Positions 16,729 through 25,192 of a DNA stretch of 64,000 nucleotides are shown one piece after another (the stretch's first letter is position 1; each line of letters opens with the position of its first letter). The notes under the pieces were generated by a model that made no database searches, was not told the DNA's origin, and was given only the letters and a program-made list of their open reading frames with translations. The stretch comes from Dictyobacter kobayashii (GTDB lineage Bacteria > Chloroflexota > Ktedonobacteria > Ktedonobacterales > Ktedonobacteraceae). The DNA lies in NCBI RefSeq assembly GCF_003967555.1, contig NZ_BIFS01000002.1, positions 1,674,001 through 1,738,000 of the forward strand, given 5' to 3'. The position numbers were made by a program, and so were the translations under genes.

Positions 16729-17019
16729 ATCGTTATCCATTCCGTTTTTCTCCAGCCAAAACCAGAAGCAACGGTAGAGGAGCTACATGCAGCTATTGAG
16801 CAGGTTAAAGCGCTCAAGTACAAGATTCCTGGCATCGTGGATATTCGAGCAGGTGAAAATACCAATCTGAATAACCAGGGATATAGCTATGGCTTTATTA
16901 TGATCTTTATCGATGAGGAGCACTTGAAAGCCTACTTTCCGCATCCAGACCATCGCGCGGTGGGTGCTGAGCTGCGGCGCCTCTCAGTCCATCTGCTGAA
17001 TTTTGATCTCCCTGATTAA
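16729..17019 (+). CDS. Dabb (stress-responsive A/B barrel) family protein, probable ATC start
   Basis: The frame from 16723 encodes VIHSVFLQPKPEATVEELHA and continues with GIVDIRAGEN, YSYGFIMIFIDEEHLKAYFP and HPDHRAVGAELRRL, which matches the whole Dabb fold (about 97 residues, dimeric alpha-beta barrel). The nearest ATG in frame is at 16837, inside the fold, and a stop (TAG at 16711-16713) precedes it, so no ATG, GTG or TTG is available at the right place. AAAAGGAG at 16714-16721 is ideally spaced for the ATC at 16729-16731. Either ATC is used as start or an ATG has been lost by mutation or sequencing error. It probably forms an operon with the XRE gene. Confidence 0.7.
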   Translation: MVIHSVFLQPKPEATVEELHAAIEQVKALKYKIPGIVDIRAGENTNLNNQGYSYGFIMIFIDEEHLKAYFPHPDHRAVGAELRRLSVHLLNFDLPD

Positions 17020-17029
17020 ACAAATAAAG

Positions 17030-17125
17030 CGGGGAGGTGCAGGAGGGGCGGCGAGCCCATCCTGCCGGGGTGTGGGGTGTTCCCCACCAAATCTTTCCCC
17101 TCTCCTCTCGCCGCAGGCGAGTGAG
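17030..17125. repeat. G-rich dispersed repeat, diverged copy, ending in a GCA-loop hairpin
   Basis: The segment GGGGCGGCGAGCCC...GGGGTGTGGGGTG..CCCCAC.. resembles the two direct repeats at 62438-62598, and it ends in CTCGCC-GCA-GGCGAG. The same order of modules (GC-rich palindrome, pyrimidine-rich spacer, hairpin with GCA loop) is seen at 62438-62630 and in the element at 50281-50354. Confidence 0.6.
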
Positions 17126-17207
17126 TTGAGCTTTGTTTATACCACTTTTAAAAGTGAAGATCATATAATCAGGATCGGCCAGATAGAGATAGAGAGGAGT
17201 GAACAGG

Positions 17208-18140
17208 TTGCTCTCTTATTTTCCTTTTGATCATGAGCATTTTACGATGGCCATGGGTGTACAGGCGCTTGGTGCTGGCTGTTTGATTGAGATTGATACC
17301 GACCATTATCAAGCAGAGATGGCTTTAAAGCATCAGCTTCTGGCTGACGATCCTGTCTACTATGCGCAAGCGCTACCTCGCACTGAGGAGCTGCAATGGG
17401 AAGTATTGGAGTTGCTGTTACCGCATATGGCTGACAGCTATCCGCAATGGTTTACATTGAGGATAGAGCAGGATGGCTGGCATTGGCACAATCATTTGTT
17501 GGATGAATATCAGGAATTTCATCCAGGGAATGGTGGGAGCTTGCCGCAGGCGCCATTAGAGTGGCTGGGCCGCCAGGTGCAGGAAGATCTGTTGCTCCTG
17601 GATGGGAGTGCGACGGCTGGCTTCCCTTTAGTGGCCGGGCTATTGTGTTTTCCCAATTCGTGGTGCCTGGATGAAAAGCTAGGGCAATCCTTTCTGGCGA
17701 TCCACGATCCCGTGCCCCTGTTTGCTGAACAGATTGGACGTTCTTCACACCTGCTTTTGCAGCGCTTGAAAGCTGGCCGCTCCGTCTGGCGGCTGAACTG
17801 GGCCTTCCGCAGTACGGCCCGGCTCGATATCACTCCACGCGCTACCCATGAGGTGCAGCAATCCTATGCAGGATTGACGCCGACCACAATTGGAGAGCAG
17901 TGCTTTTTACGGGTTGAGCGCCAGACCCTGACACGGCTACCCCGCACCGGTGGCATCCTCTTTACTGTTCATACCTATCAAACTCCCATTGCTGAGGTTG
18001 CCGCAGATCCAATGGCAGCCCATAGGATGGCCAGGGTATTAGCTACCACACCAGCCGAGATGCTGGCTTATAAGGGACTCACACCTTTTGTTGAGCCGCT
18101 TCTTACTTACCTTCATACGTGCCATACGCAGTCTGATTAG
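17208..18140 (+). CDS. DUF3445 / heme-dependent oxidative N-demethylase family protein
   Basis: About 310 residues. The family is recognised by SVWRLNWAFRSTARLDITPR, followed by FLRVERQTLTRLPRTGGILF and VHTYQTPI, the conserved central block of DUF3445. Characterised relatives (HODM alpha subunits) use heme to demethylate small secondary amines. The start is probably the TTG at 17208, which has GAGAGGAG at 17192-17199 eight nt upstream; a GTG at 17199 lies inside that SD. The 3' end overlaps the convergent GT2 gene by 38 bp. No partner reductase subunit adjoins it. Confidence 0.8.
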   Translation: MLSYFPFDHEHFTMAMGVQALGAGCLIEIDTDHYQAEMALKHQLLADDPVYYAQALPRTEELQWEVLELLLPHMADSYPQWFTLRIEQDGWHWHNHLLDEYQEFHPGNGGSLPQAPLEWLGRQVQEDLLLLDGSATAGFPLVAGLLCFPNSWCLDEKLGQSFLAIHDPVPLFAEQIGRSSHLLLQRLKAGRSVWRLNWAFRSTARLDITPRATHEVQQSYAGLTPTTIGEQCFLRVERQTLTRLPRTGGILFTVHTYQTPIAEVAADPMAAHRMARVLATTPAEMLAYKGLTPFVEPLLTYLHTCHTQSD

Positions 18141-19050
18141 GCGGATTTACCGGCTGTAACGGTTGGCGTGGTCCTTGCAGCAGCCATTGTAGGACGCCGA
18201 TGTGGAAGGCCAGTTTGGCTAGAAAAATAAAGGGTGCATAGAGTAGAACGCGGGGATACTCAGAAATATTGGTGCGGATGATGAGGATGGTAATGCTGAG
18301 TGCGATTGGAACTAATAGCAAGGCATAGGCCAGGGGATGTCGTACCAGTGTCAGCACCTGGTTGCGCCTGTTCATACCTGGATGTAACAACTTGATATAT
18401 AAGCCAGATTCACGTCCAAAGAAATAGCTATAACGCATCAAGATCTTGAAACTATTGCGGCGGTGATTGTGTTTCACTTTAATGGCTGGCTGGTATACCG
18501 TGCGATAGCCCAGCTTGATTAAGCGATAGCAAAAATCGATATCTTCACAGACGCGCAACGTCTCATTAAAGCCTTGCACGGCTGCATAGACCTGGCTCCG
18601 GACGCCCAGACTGGCTGAACAAAGCTGCATTTCGCTTCTTTGGCTATTCTGACAGAAAGCAAAACTACTAAAATCCAGGCAACGCGCAAAAAAAGCATCG
18701 GATTTACCGGCTATCTGTCCTCCAACCGCCCCGATCTGAGGATTTTGCAGCTCGCGCACATTCTGCTCTATCCAGTCTGGCTCTGGCTCACAATCATCAT
18801 CCAGAAAGAGCAAATAGTCGCCCCGTGCCATACGAGCCCCCTGATTGCGTTTCTGACCGGGATACATATCTGTCACGGCATTAACAATATGGGTGGACCA
18901 TTGCTGTTCCAGAGCTCTAGAGGGTTGCCCAACCACAATAATTTCAATCAACTCGTGCGGATATGTCTGCTGGTTGAGCTTTTCTAGCACTGTTTCAATC
19001 AGCTCTGCCCGACTATAAGGGATGATAACACTTACAGAAGCCGCCTCCAT
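18103..19050 (-). CDS. Glycosyltransferase family 2 with C-terminal membrane segment
   Basis: The protein has 315 residues. It contains VSVIIPYSRAELIE (GT-A nucleotide-binding start), DYLLFLDDDCEPEPDW (DxD metal/donor site), and CEDIDFCYRL (the ED acid/base-type motif of GT2). One or two hydrophobic helices at about 240-290 anchor it in the membrane. It probably transfers a sugar in surface-polysaccharide assembly. The ATG at 19050 has GGAAGAGGTG upstream. It is near, but not in one operon with, the flippase and the wzz-like genes. Confidence 0.88.
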   Translation of the reverse strand: MEAASVSVIIPYSRAELIETVLEKLNQQTYPHELIEIIVVGQPSRALEQQWSTHIVNAVTDMYPGQKRNQGARMARGDYLLFLDDDCEPEPDWIEQNVRELQNPQIGAVGGQIAGKSDAFFARCLDFSSFAFCQNSQRSEMQLCSASLGVRSQVYAAVQGFNETLRVCEDIDFCYRLIKLGYRTVYQPAIKVKHNHRRNSFKILMRYSYFFGRESGLYIKLLHPGMNRRNQVLTLVRHPLAYALLLVPIALSITILIIRTNISEYPRVLLYAPFIFLAKLAFHIGVLQWLLQGPRQPLQPVNPPNQTAYGTYEGK

Positions 19051-19166
19051 CAGATATTCACCTCTTCCAACTTTATTGCGCCGAATATGCTGCACGGCTT
19101 ATTTCATTACTCGTATATCATATAAATTATATAAAGCGGGCCAAATATGGGATTGATGATCCGGAG

Positions 19167-19310
19167 CTTTTTGATGTTTCTCTTTGGCGCCTGCGGCGCC
19201 GGGTTGGGAGTGTGGAGTATGTGGTGGACGGCTGCGGCCGCCCACCACACACCTGAAAGAAGGTCCATCGTATCGCTTGCTCGTGATCTCTGGACGAACA
19301 GTAAAAAAAC
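19167..19310 (+). repeat. Dispersed repeat element, short form without tandem units
   Basis: The two ends match, in reverse orientation, the ends of the element at 49882-50373: TTCTCTTTGGCGCC...CGGCGCC on one side and GAAAGAAGGTCCATCGTATC through GATCTCTGGACGAAC on the other. The internal palindrome GTGGTGGACGGC/GCCGCCCACCAC is present, but none of the 70-bp units. A 60-codon ORF covers it but is not supported by an SD. Confidence 0.75.
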
Positions 19311-19525
19311 GGTTGATAATCTGGCATGATCATGAAAAGAAATTAGGATGATAGCACTGATTGTAGTAGCAAAGAAGTGCTATAGGTATGATATGATTCA
19401 GGGCGTGGTGGTATAATTTAAACTAATGCCCTGTGTGCGTTGCTTTCTTATGAGGGATGTGGTGGAGACGGAGGTTGTTTGAGCGGGTTGATGTGTGAAT
19501 TGGTGCCGGGTGGGAGGTGTGCTGC
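19311..19525 (+). promoter_or_regulatory. Leader of the flippase gene with extended -10
   Basis: An extended -10 TGGTATAAT lies at 19409-19417, about 110 bp before the flippase start. No gene is seen here. GGGAGG 9 nt before the ATG is the SD. Confidence 0.45.
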
Positions 19526-21421
19526 ATGAAAGAGTTGTTTTCGTCACAATCTCATTCAGGGCAGCCGAAGCAAAATGATAGCAATGCAAAAGAGCAGGGT
19601 AGCCTGGAAAATGTTCCTGCCAAACTGGCAACGGCTGCGCATTCCTCTCTGGCCGCTCACCAGAAGTCTTTCTCTATCTTTGATATGGATACCTTAATTC
19701 TTCCTGTTATCCCGCAAGAAAAGTCGCCTGACTATGCCCTGGTCCTCTCGAATATGCGGACGCTCAAGTTTCCATCGATGCCTGAAGTACAATCCTCCTG
19801 TACTCATATTTCAACTGCTGATGCTCAAGATACTGCTTTAGCGCTAGCAGAGAGGGCAACCTTACCAATGATTGTGCTGAAAGGCATTGCCGGTCAGCAA
19901 GGTAATGTGGCACCGGTGATGCATTCGGAGATTTCAGGCGCGGCCAGCGGGGCGGCTATCATTGGAATTGGCAATATTGTTGGTAGCATCCTTAAGTTTG
20001 GGAGTAACTATTTATTACAAGTGGGCTTCGGAGCAACCCTCTACGGCCTCTATTCAATCTGCCTGGCGATGGTACAACTGGTCGCCTCACTCTGCAATCT
20101 GGGCTTGAGCGACACAGTGATCCGCTACACGGCAATCTATCAGAGCCGGCAGCAGATACGTTCATTGCAGGGACTTCTCCGTTTCTGTACGATGATAGCC
20201 GCGATTATGGGGCTTACAGGCTCATGTTGCATCTTGCTATTTTCGACTGTGTTCGCGGTCTCCAAGCATGAACCCGCACTGGCTCCGTTGCTGCGTTTGA
20301 TGTCCCCGCTGGTATTTCTCTTCTGCCTGCAGGCCGTATGGTTGGGATCTCTCCAGGGCTTAAAGTTATTTAAATGGCGCGTCATTGCTGAACGTCTGGT
20401 AGTGCCATGTGTTCTTTTACTGCTTGCCATGCTTTTTTTCTGGCTGGCACCCAGTCTGTATACGATTGCCCTGGCAACTATTTTGAGTATGGTGGCTGGC
20501 ACCCTGGCCTGCGCCTACTTCCTATATCGTGCTGTAATGAGGCCTAAACGCGGACGTCTGCAGTATGATGTTCAAGAATGGCTCAGTTTTGCCGTGTTTA
20601 ATTTTTTGACCTCGATTACCGAAGTTGTGCTTGAATCAATCGATACACTCTTATTAGTAGTTCTGGTGGTGTCTGATACGCAGATCGGACAATATAATGC
20701 CGCGATAAAAATTAGCGATTTTATCGCCATGCCTTTGTTTTCATTAAATACAATGTTTGCTCCTACAATTGCTGAACTGCATAGTCAGGGTGAAGCGCAG
20801 AAATTAGAGACCATGTATCAGGTGGTCAACAAATGGATCATTATGCTCAGTCTGCCTATTTTTTGTATTGCGACCCTTTTCTCACAACCTCTATTACAAT
20901 TATCAGGCAAGAGTTTTTTCGCGGCCTGGCCCCTGCTGGTGGTGTCTGCCATAGGGAGCATGATCAACGCCTCTACAGGCAGTGTGGGCTATGTATTGTT
21001 GATGACTGGCCACCAGCGTATTTCGTTTATAAATTCCCTGATCTCGGTGAGTTTGAATATCCTTCTTGGCCTGTTACTGATCCCTCACTTTGGAGCTATG
21101 GGGACCGCTATTGGGACCACGGTGACGCTGGCAATTATCAATATTCTGCGCTATATACAGATTCGTAGCTTGCTCAAGTTTTATCCCTATAACTGGCATA
21201 TCTTGAAGCCTATGGGAGCCGGCCTGTTCAGTACGTTGCTGGTAGGAGGGCTACTCTTCCTTTTAGCTGATGCTGTTCTACCTGTCCGGCTGTTACTGAT
21301 TCCTCTCTTCATACTTTGCTATGCTGGCTGCCTCTACCTCTTCAAAATTGGTCCTGAGGATGCTATTGTGTTGGATGCTTTTCGCCGTAAGTTTACGCGT
21401 AGCAGACATAAAGTTTGCTAG
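19526..21421 (+). CDS. Polysaccharide flippase (Wzx / MurJ-MOP superfamily)
   Basis: The protein has 631 residues. The first 140 are hydrophilic and Ser/Gln-rich, an unusual cytoplasmic extension. The remainder has about 14 hydrophobic helices starting at GAAIIGIGNIVGSILKFG, with the polysaccharide-synthesis core GFGATLYGLYSICLAMVQLV and a C-terminal MOP module. It probably flips lipid-linked oligosaccharide units across the membrane for the surrounding glycan locus. The ATG at 19526 has GGGAGG upstream; an in-frame GTG 9 nt earlier overlaps that SD. Confidence 0.86.
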   Translation: MKELFSSQSHSGQPKQNDSNAKEQGSLENVPAKLATAAHSSLAAHQKSFSIFDMDTLILPVIPQEKSPDYALVLSNMRTLKFPSMPEVQSSCTHISTADAQDTALALAERATLPMIVLKGIAGQQGNVAPVMHSEISGAASGAAIIGIGNIVGSILKFGSNYLLQVGFGATLYGLYSICLAMVQLVASLCNLGLSDTVIRYTAIYQSRQQIRSLQGLLRFCTMIAAIMGLTGSCCILLFSTVFAVSKHEPALAPLLRLMSPLVFLFCLQAVWLGSLQGLKLFKWRVIAERLVVPCVLLLLAMLFFWLAPSLYTIALATILSMVAGTLACAYFLYRAVMRPKRGRLQYDVQEWLSFAVFNFLTSITEVVLESIDTLLLVVLVVSDTQIGQYNAAIKISDFIAMPLFSLNTMFAPTIAELHSQGEAQKLETMYQVVNKWIIMLSLPIFCIATLFSQPLLQLSGKSFFAAWPLLVVSAIGSMINASTGSVGYVLLMTGHQRISFINSLISVSLNILLGLLLIPHFGAMGTAIGTTVTLAIINILRYIQIRSLLKFYPYNWHILKPMGAGLFSTLLVGGLLFLLADAVLPVRLLLIPLFILCYAGCLYLFKIGPEDAIVLDAFRRKFTRSRHKVC

Positions 21422-21465
21422 TATTTATTGCCTGCTCCTTCAGTTTTGTATTGCTGCAAGCATAA

Positions 21466-22572
21466 TCAAGGGGACCAGGTGGGATTATGATGGATGAAGT
21501 CTTGCAGTGTTTTGTAGCCGGGTAAATTACCAGTTGGCTGGGTCAGGCTCATGCCGTCATTGCCCTGATCGATGGTGTACCAGAAAATATGGCGGATGAT
21601 ATGCGAAGCCATCGCCATTTGCGCCGTTTTAAGCAGGTAATTGGCCTGAGTCTGGGGTGAGATGATACAGTGGACGTCCTGGGCAACGCCACTGGTATTC
21701 CAGCCGATCTCAGTAGCCCAGATAGGTTTCTGCCCATCGCCATACTGACTCATGACATAGTGGATAAGCTGCCACTCTTTATCGAAGGAGGGCCGTTCAC
21801 CTGCAGTGCTAGCAGGATCATTGGCACAGACATAGTAGTGAAAATTGGCGAAGTCAAAGGATGAGCCAAGATCATGCTGGTAGAGCCATTGCATATAATC
21901 CTGGATATGCGGCGTATTGACCCACCAGATAGCGGCCATGCCTACCAGGGCCCCTGGAGAAGCCGCCTTGACGGCGCTATAGGTTGCCTTCAGGATTGGA
22001 CCATAGAAGTATGGTTGGCGGCAACTGATCGATTCATTCCAGTTTCCTGTCCACAGGCTATCGAATTCTTCATTGCCTATTTCATAGCTCTCAATATAGC
22101 CATGGCCATTTTTCCCGTTGTAACGTTGGGCTACCGCACGTCCATAGGCCGCCATCTCGGTTGCGCCGGGGAAGAGGAGTCGGCTGGCACAGGTCTGGCG
22201 TAACGCCCATCTAGGAGCTGTCTGTAGCGGGAAGCTCATATGTATATGACTGGTGTTTGCCAGCGCGACCGCATTGTCTAACTGTTGCCAGTTGTAGTGA
22301 CCTGGTTGTGGCTCGATCGAGCTCCAGTTTTGCTGATAGCGTACCCAATTGATGTTGAGCTGTTGTAAATCCTTAACGGTCTGCTGGCGTAAGGTATTGT
22401 ATACCGTCATACCATAGGGCCGATCCCGATCGGAGATCGATAATTTGTGGGTGCCAGGTTGGAAATAATAAAGCAAAAAAATGCTTATCAGCACGCTAAG
22501 CACCAATGTTACCATCAGGATCTTCAGCACCTTGGCCGGGCGACGAAAGGACGAAATTGACTTTTTATTCAT
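21466..22572 (-). CDS. Membrane-anchored glycoside hydrolase, clan GH-A (GH39/GH5-like)
   Basis: The protein has 368 residues: a positively charged start, one membrane anchor (about 17-36) and an outside (beta/alpha)8 domain. YEIGNEEFDSLW carries the acid/base Glu in an NE motif at the end of strand 4, and PIWATEIGWN carries the nucleophile Glu of strand 7, the pattern of clan GH-A. It probably trims or cleaves the exported polysaccharide. Its ATG overlaps the stop of the upstream GT4 gene (ATGA), so it belongs to the wzz-polymerase-GT4-GH operon. The substrate is unknown. Confidence 0.82.
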   Translation of the reverse strand: MNKKSISSFRRPAKVLKILMVTLVLSVLISIFLLYYFQPGTHKLSISDRDRPYGMTVYNTLRQQTVKDLQQLNINWVRYQQNWSSIEPQPGHYNWQQLDNAVALANTSHIHMSFPLQTAPRWALRQTCASRLLFPGATEMAAYGRAVAQRYNGKNGHGYIESYEIGNEEFDSLWTGNWNESISCRQPYFYGPILKATYSAVKAASPGALVGMAAIWWVNTPHIQDYMQWLYQHDLGSSFDFANFHYYVCANDPASTAGERPSFDKEWQLIHYVMSQYGDGQKPIWATEIGWNTSGVAQDVHCIISPQTQANYLLKTAQMAMASHIIRHIFWYTIDQGNDGMSLTQPTGNLPGYKTLQDFIHHNPTWSP

Positions 22573-23717
22573 ACACCAGTCCTTGTCGCTGTCTGTCGAT
22601 AACTATCTATTGCCTCATGATAGACTGCTAATGTTTTTTTTGCGCAGGTTGCGTGGTGGAAGGCCTGCGCCTGCTGTTTCCCTTGTTGAATCAAGCGGCG
22701 ACGTAGCTCTTCATTGGTGAGAATATGCTGGATCGCGTCCGCCAGTGGCTGGGCGCTGGCACAATTGGCGCGCAGAACCGCATCGCCCGCGATCTCCACG
22801 CTGGCGGCTTCATAGCTAGCGACTACTGGAGTCCCACATGCCATCGCTTCCAGCGTGGGCATGCCCTGACCTTCATGTTTGGAGGGGAAAACCAGGGCAC
22901 TGGCCCCGGCATAGAGCGCTCCCATGGCATCATCCTCGACCCAACCAGCCTGGTGTATGCGCTCTCGATATGGTGAATGCTCGATAAGCTGTACCGCGGC
23001 CTCACTACCATAGCCGAGTCCACCTGTTAAGACCAGGTGGAGATCTGCGAAGCGGCCAGCCAGTAGATCGAAGGCCTCTAGCAGTCGCTCTACATTCTTG
23101 CGTGGCATGATACGCCCTACATGCAAGAGATAGCGTTGCCCGTAGCGCTGGCGCATCTGCTTAATCGCTTCCTCTGAAATATGGCATTCGCTGACCTCTG
23201 GACGGAGCGCATGATGGATCAGGCGAATGCGCTCGCTAGGAATTGACCAGCAGGTGGTTAGCTCGTTATATGTTTGTTCTGAGATGGCGATGATGCGCTG
23301 CGACTTACGCACGCCAGAGCGCAATAGATATTTGTGGTAGAGGCGTGGATACCAGGACGATTGCTCTGGCACTTTTAAGAAGGCCAGATCATGAATGGTG
23401 GTAACCAGGGGGCCCTGCCAGCCAAGAGGGGCTGCAAAAGCAGGCGTATGTAAGAGGTCCGGTTTTACTTGTTGGAGAATATGCGGCCCGAGTACTTGAT
23501 GCTGGATCAGGATGCCACGCCGTGAGGGTAGGGCGGCAGGGTGAAGTTGGATATTTGGGAACTGTGCCAGGGCCCAATATGCTTCGGGTCGTCCTGTCAC
23601 AATAATATATTCGTTGTGTTGATCTACACGCGCCAGGCCATGGAGCAGGGCGCGCGTAGCGAGCAGCATACCTCCCGGCTCATATTCGGCTGTGATTAAA
23701 TCAATTGCTATCCGCAT
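22569..23717 (-). CDS. Glycosyltransferase family 4
   Basis: The protein has 382 residues with a GT-B fold. The C-terminal half has LLHVGRIMPRKNVERLLEAF, YAGASALVFPSKHEGQGMPT and LEAMACGTPVV, the standard GT4 donor-site signature (E-x7-E). The start at 23717 is the second ATG, with AAGGAG eight nt upstream; the first ATG is too close to the SD. It overlaps the polymerase gene by 17 bp and the glycoside hydrolase gene by 4 bp. It probably adds a sugar to the lipid-linked repeat unit. Confidence 0.9.
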   Translation of the reverse strand: MRIAIDLITAEYEPGGMLLATRALLHGLARVDQHNEYIIVTGRPEAYWALAQFPNIQLHPAALPSRRGILIQHQVLGPHILQQVKPDLLHTPAFAAPLGWQGPLVTTIHDLAFLKVPEQSSWYPRLYHKYLLRSGVRKSQRIIAISEQTYNELTTCWSIPSERIRLIHHALRPEVSECHISEEAIKQMRQRYGQRYLLHVGRIMPRKNVERLLEAFDLLAGRFADLHLVLTGGLGYGSEAAVQLIEHSPYRERIHQAGWVEDDAMGALYAGASALVFPSKHEGQGMPTLEAMACGTPVVASYEAASVEIAGDAVLRANCASAQPLADAIQHILTNEELRRRLIQQGKQQAQAFHHATCAKKTLAVYHEAIDSYRQTATRTGV

Positions 23718-25188
23718 TAACATTCTCCTTAACTTCCTCTATCCGACGTTCAGGACGCCAGCGGCTCATTTGTCCTACGCAACCTAGCGCCAGGCCTGCT
23801 ATCAGGCAGAGAAAGGTGGCAGTTTCAACATTATCAAAAGGCACATCCAGGCAACCGGTGATCAATGTCGCACAGACCAATAGTATGGTTGCCAGGAGCG
23901 GTATGCGAAAGTTTTGCGGCGCTTTGCGGTAGGCCTGGCCACAAATTATCAGCAGACTTAATAAAAAGAGCAGGCCTGTCATAAGCCAGGGAAGTCCACC
24001 CTCTAGTGCCCATTCCAGATATTGGTTATGTACGCTGATACCATGGGAGTTGAGTTGAGTAGCCTGACTGATGGTCAGGCGTTGATAGTAATAGTGAAAT
24101 TGTTCCAGCCCGATACCAATGATTGGATGAGCCTGGATAAGTTTAAAGGCCTCGTGCCATAAAAAGACACGGTTGGTGGTTGAAGTTGAGGCATGGGTAA
24201 AATGGGCGATTATCGTTCCAGGGAATGCTAGCAGGCTGCCGATCACCACAATTGCAAAGCTCCAGAAGAGTTTATAGCGGCGTGTCAGTAGCAAAGCTAT
24301 ACAAAGCATTGCTCCCAGTGCCATCAGCGCGCTACGAGTCCCTGAACCCACAACGACGGCCAGTGTGGCAAACGTCATCAGCGCACCTAGCAAGCGCTCA
24401 TGTGGTCGTTTAGCATGGAGCCAGCAAGCCAGTGAGAGCGCAAAGAGTCCCGTCATATAGATACCCAGTGTCGCGGCACCGTCAAATGGTCCAACCAGGC
24501 GTCCTTTATCTCCTGTCGTAGCCGGGTCCTGGTCAGGCACGATAAATGTTGGCAAATGGGTACCCAGGGCCTGGCCCAGGCAGATCAGATAGATGGGTAG
24601 ATTGCTCAACAGGGCCAGCTTAAAAAAAGCTGATAGATCGGTGATCATGGGATACAGGAAGGTACCGCAAAAGAAGGCCAGCAGGATAATTGCCAGATCG
24701 TAAACTCTCTTGTTGGCCCCGAAGACGGTGGCGTTAGTACTGAATTCAGGAACATGTATAAATGAGATCAAAGCGATGCTAAAAAAGAGCAGGGCTATTA
24801 CATGGGGAAATTGCAATCTAATGCCTGGACGCAGCAATAAGATTATACTCAGACAAAGTAAGAGGGTTAACTCGCTTAGTCGAAGAGTATGGCCCGGGGT
24901 GGGCAACTGCAAGGAGGGCAAGCCCTCGCTCAAAAAGACCAGGAAGATTGCCACTCCAGGTCGCTTTACCGCTAAGCCGACAATGGCGATTGCGGCCAGA
25001 CCCAGGCCCGCAAGTAGGGGAGAGGCCAGTATAGAGCAACTTACCGCTATAAATACAAGCAAGCCTACAAAGCAAGCGCCCAGCAGTACATATTGCCTGG
25101 TTATTGGTGTGGAGACCAGTGCTTTGATCGCACTGGCCCCATATCCTGATGATTGTCTTAGCATTGAAACCTGTCTACTGCGTTCCAT
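23701..25188 (-). CDS. O-antigen ligase / polysaccharide polymerase family membrane protein
   Basis: The protein has 495 residues with 11-12 hydrophobic helices. The large outside loop near the C-terminus contains HEAFKLIQAHPIIGIGLEQF and HNQYLEWALEGGLPWL, the Wzy_C/O-antigen ligase signature. It would polymerise repeat units or attach glycan to an acceptor at the outer face of the membrane. The ATG at 25188 is 4 bp after the stop of the wzz-like gene, with GGTAGGGGA upstream; longer starts would overlap that gene. As a Chloroflexota protein it more likely works on exopolysaccharide or cell-wall glycan than on LPS. Confidence 0.87.
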   Translation of the reverse strand: MERSRQVSMLRQSSGYGASAIKALVSTPITRQYVLLGACFVGLLVFIAVSCSILASPLLAGLGLAAIAIVGLAVKRPGVAIFLVFLSEGLPSLQLPTPGHTLRLSELTLLLCLSIILLLRPGIRLQFPHVIALLFFSIALISFIHVPEFSTNATVFGANKRVYDLAIILLAFFCGTFLYPMITDLSAFFKLALLSNLPIYLICLGQALGTHLPTFIVPDQDPATTGDKGRLVGPFDGAATLGIYMTGLFALSLACWLHAKRPHERLLGALMTFATLAVVVGSGTRSALMALGAMLCIALLLTRRYKLFWSFAIVVIGSLLAFPGTIIAHFTHASTSTTNRVFLWHEAFKLIQAHPIIGIGLEQFHYYYQRLTISQATQLNSHGISVHNQYLEWALEGGLPWLMTGLLFLLSLLIICGQAYRKAPQNFRIPLLATILLVCATLITGCLDVPFDNVETATFLCLIAGLALGCVGQMSRWRPERRIEEVKENVNADSN

Positions 25189-25192
25189 TCCC

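Noticed and set aside
19147..19329. 60-codon ORF in the short repeat copy
   Set aside because: It lies fully in a dispersed repeat, lacks an SD, and its counterpart in the long copy is broken by the tandem units.
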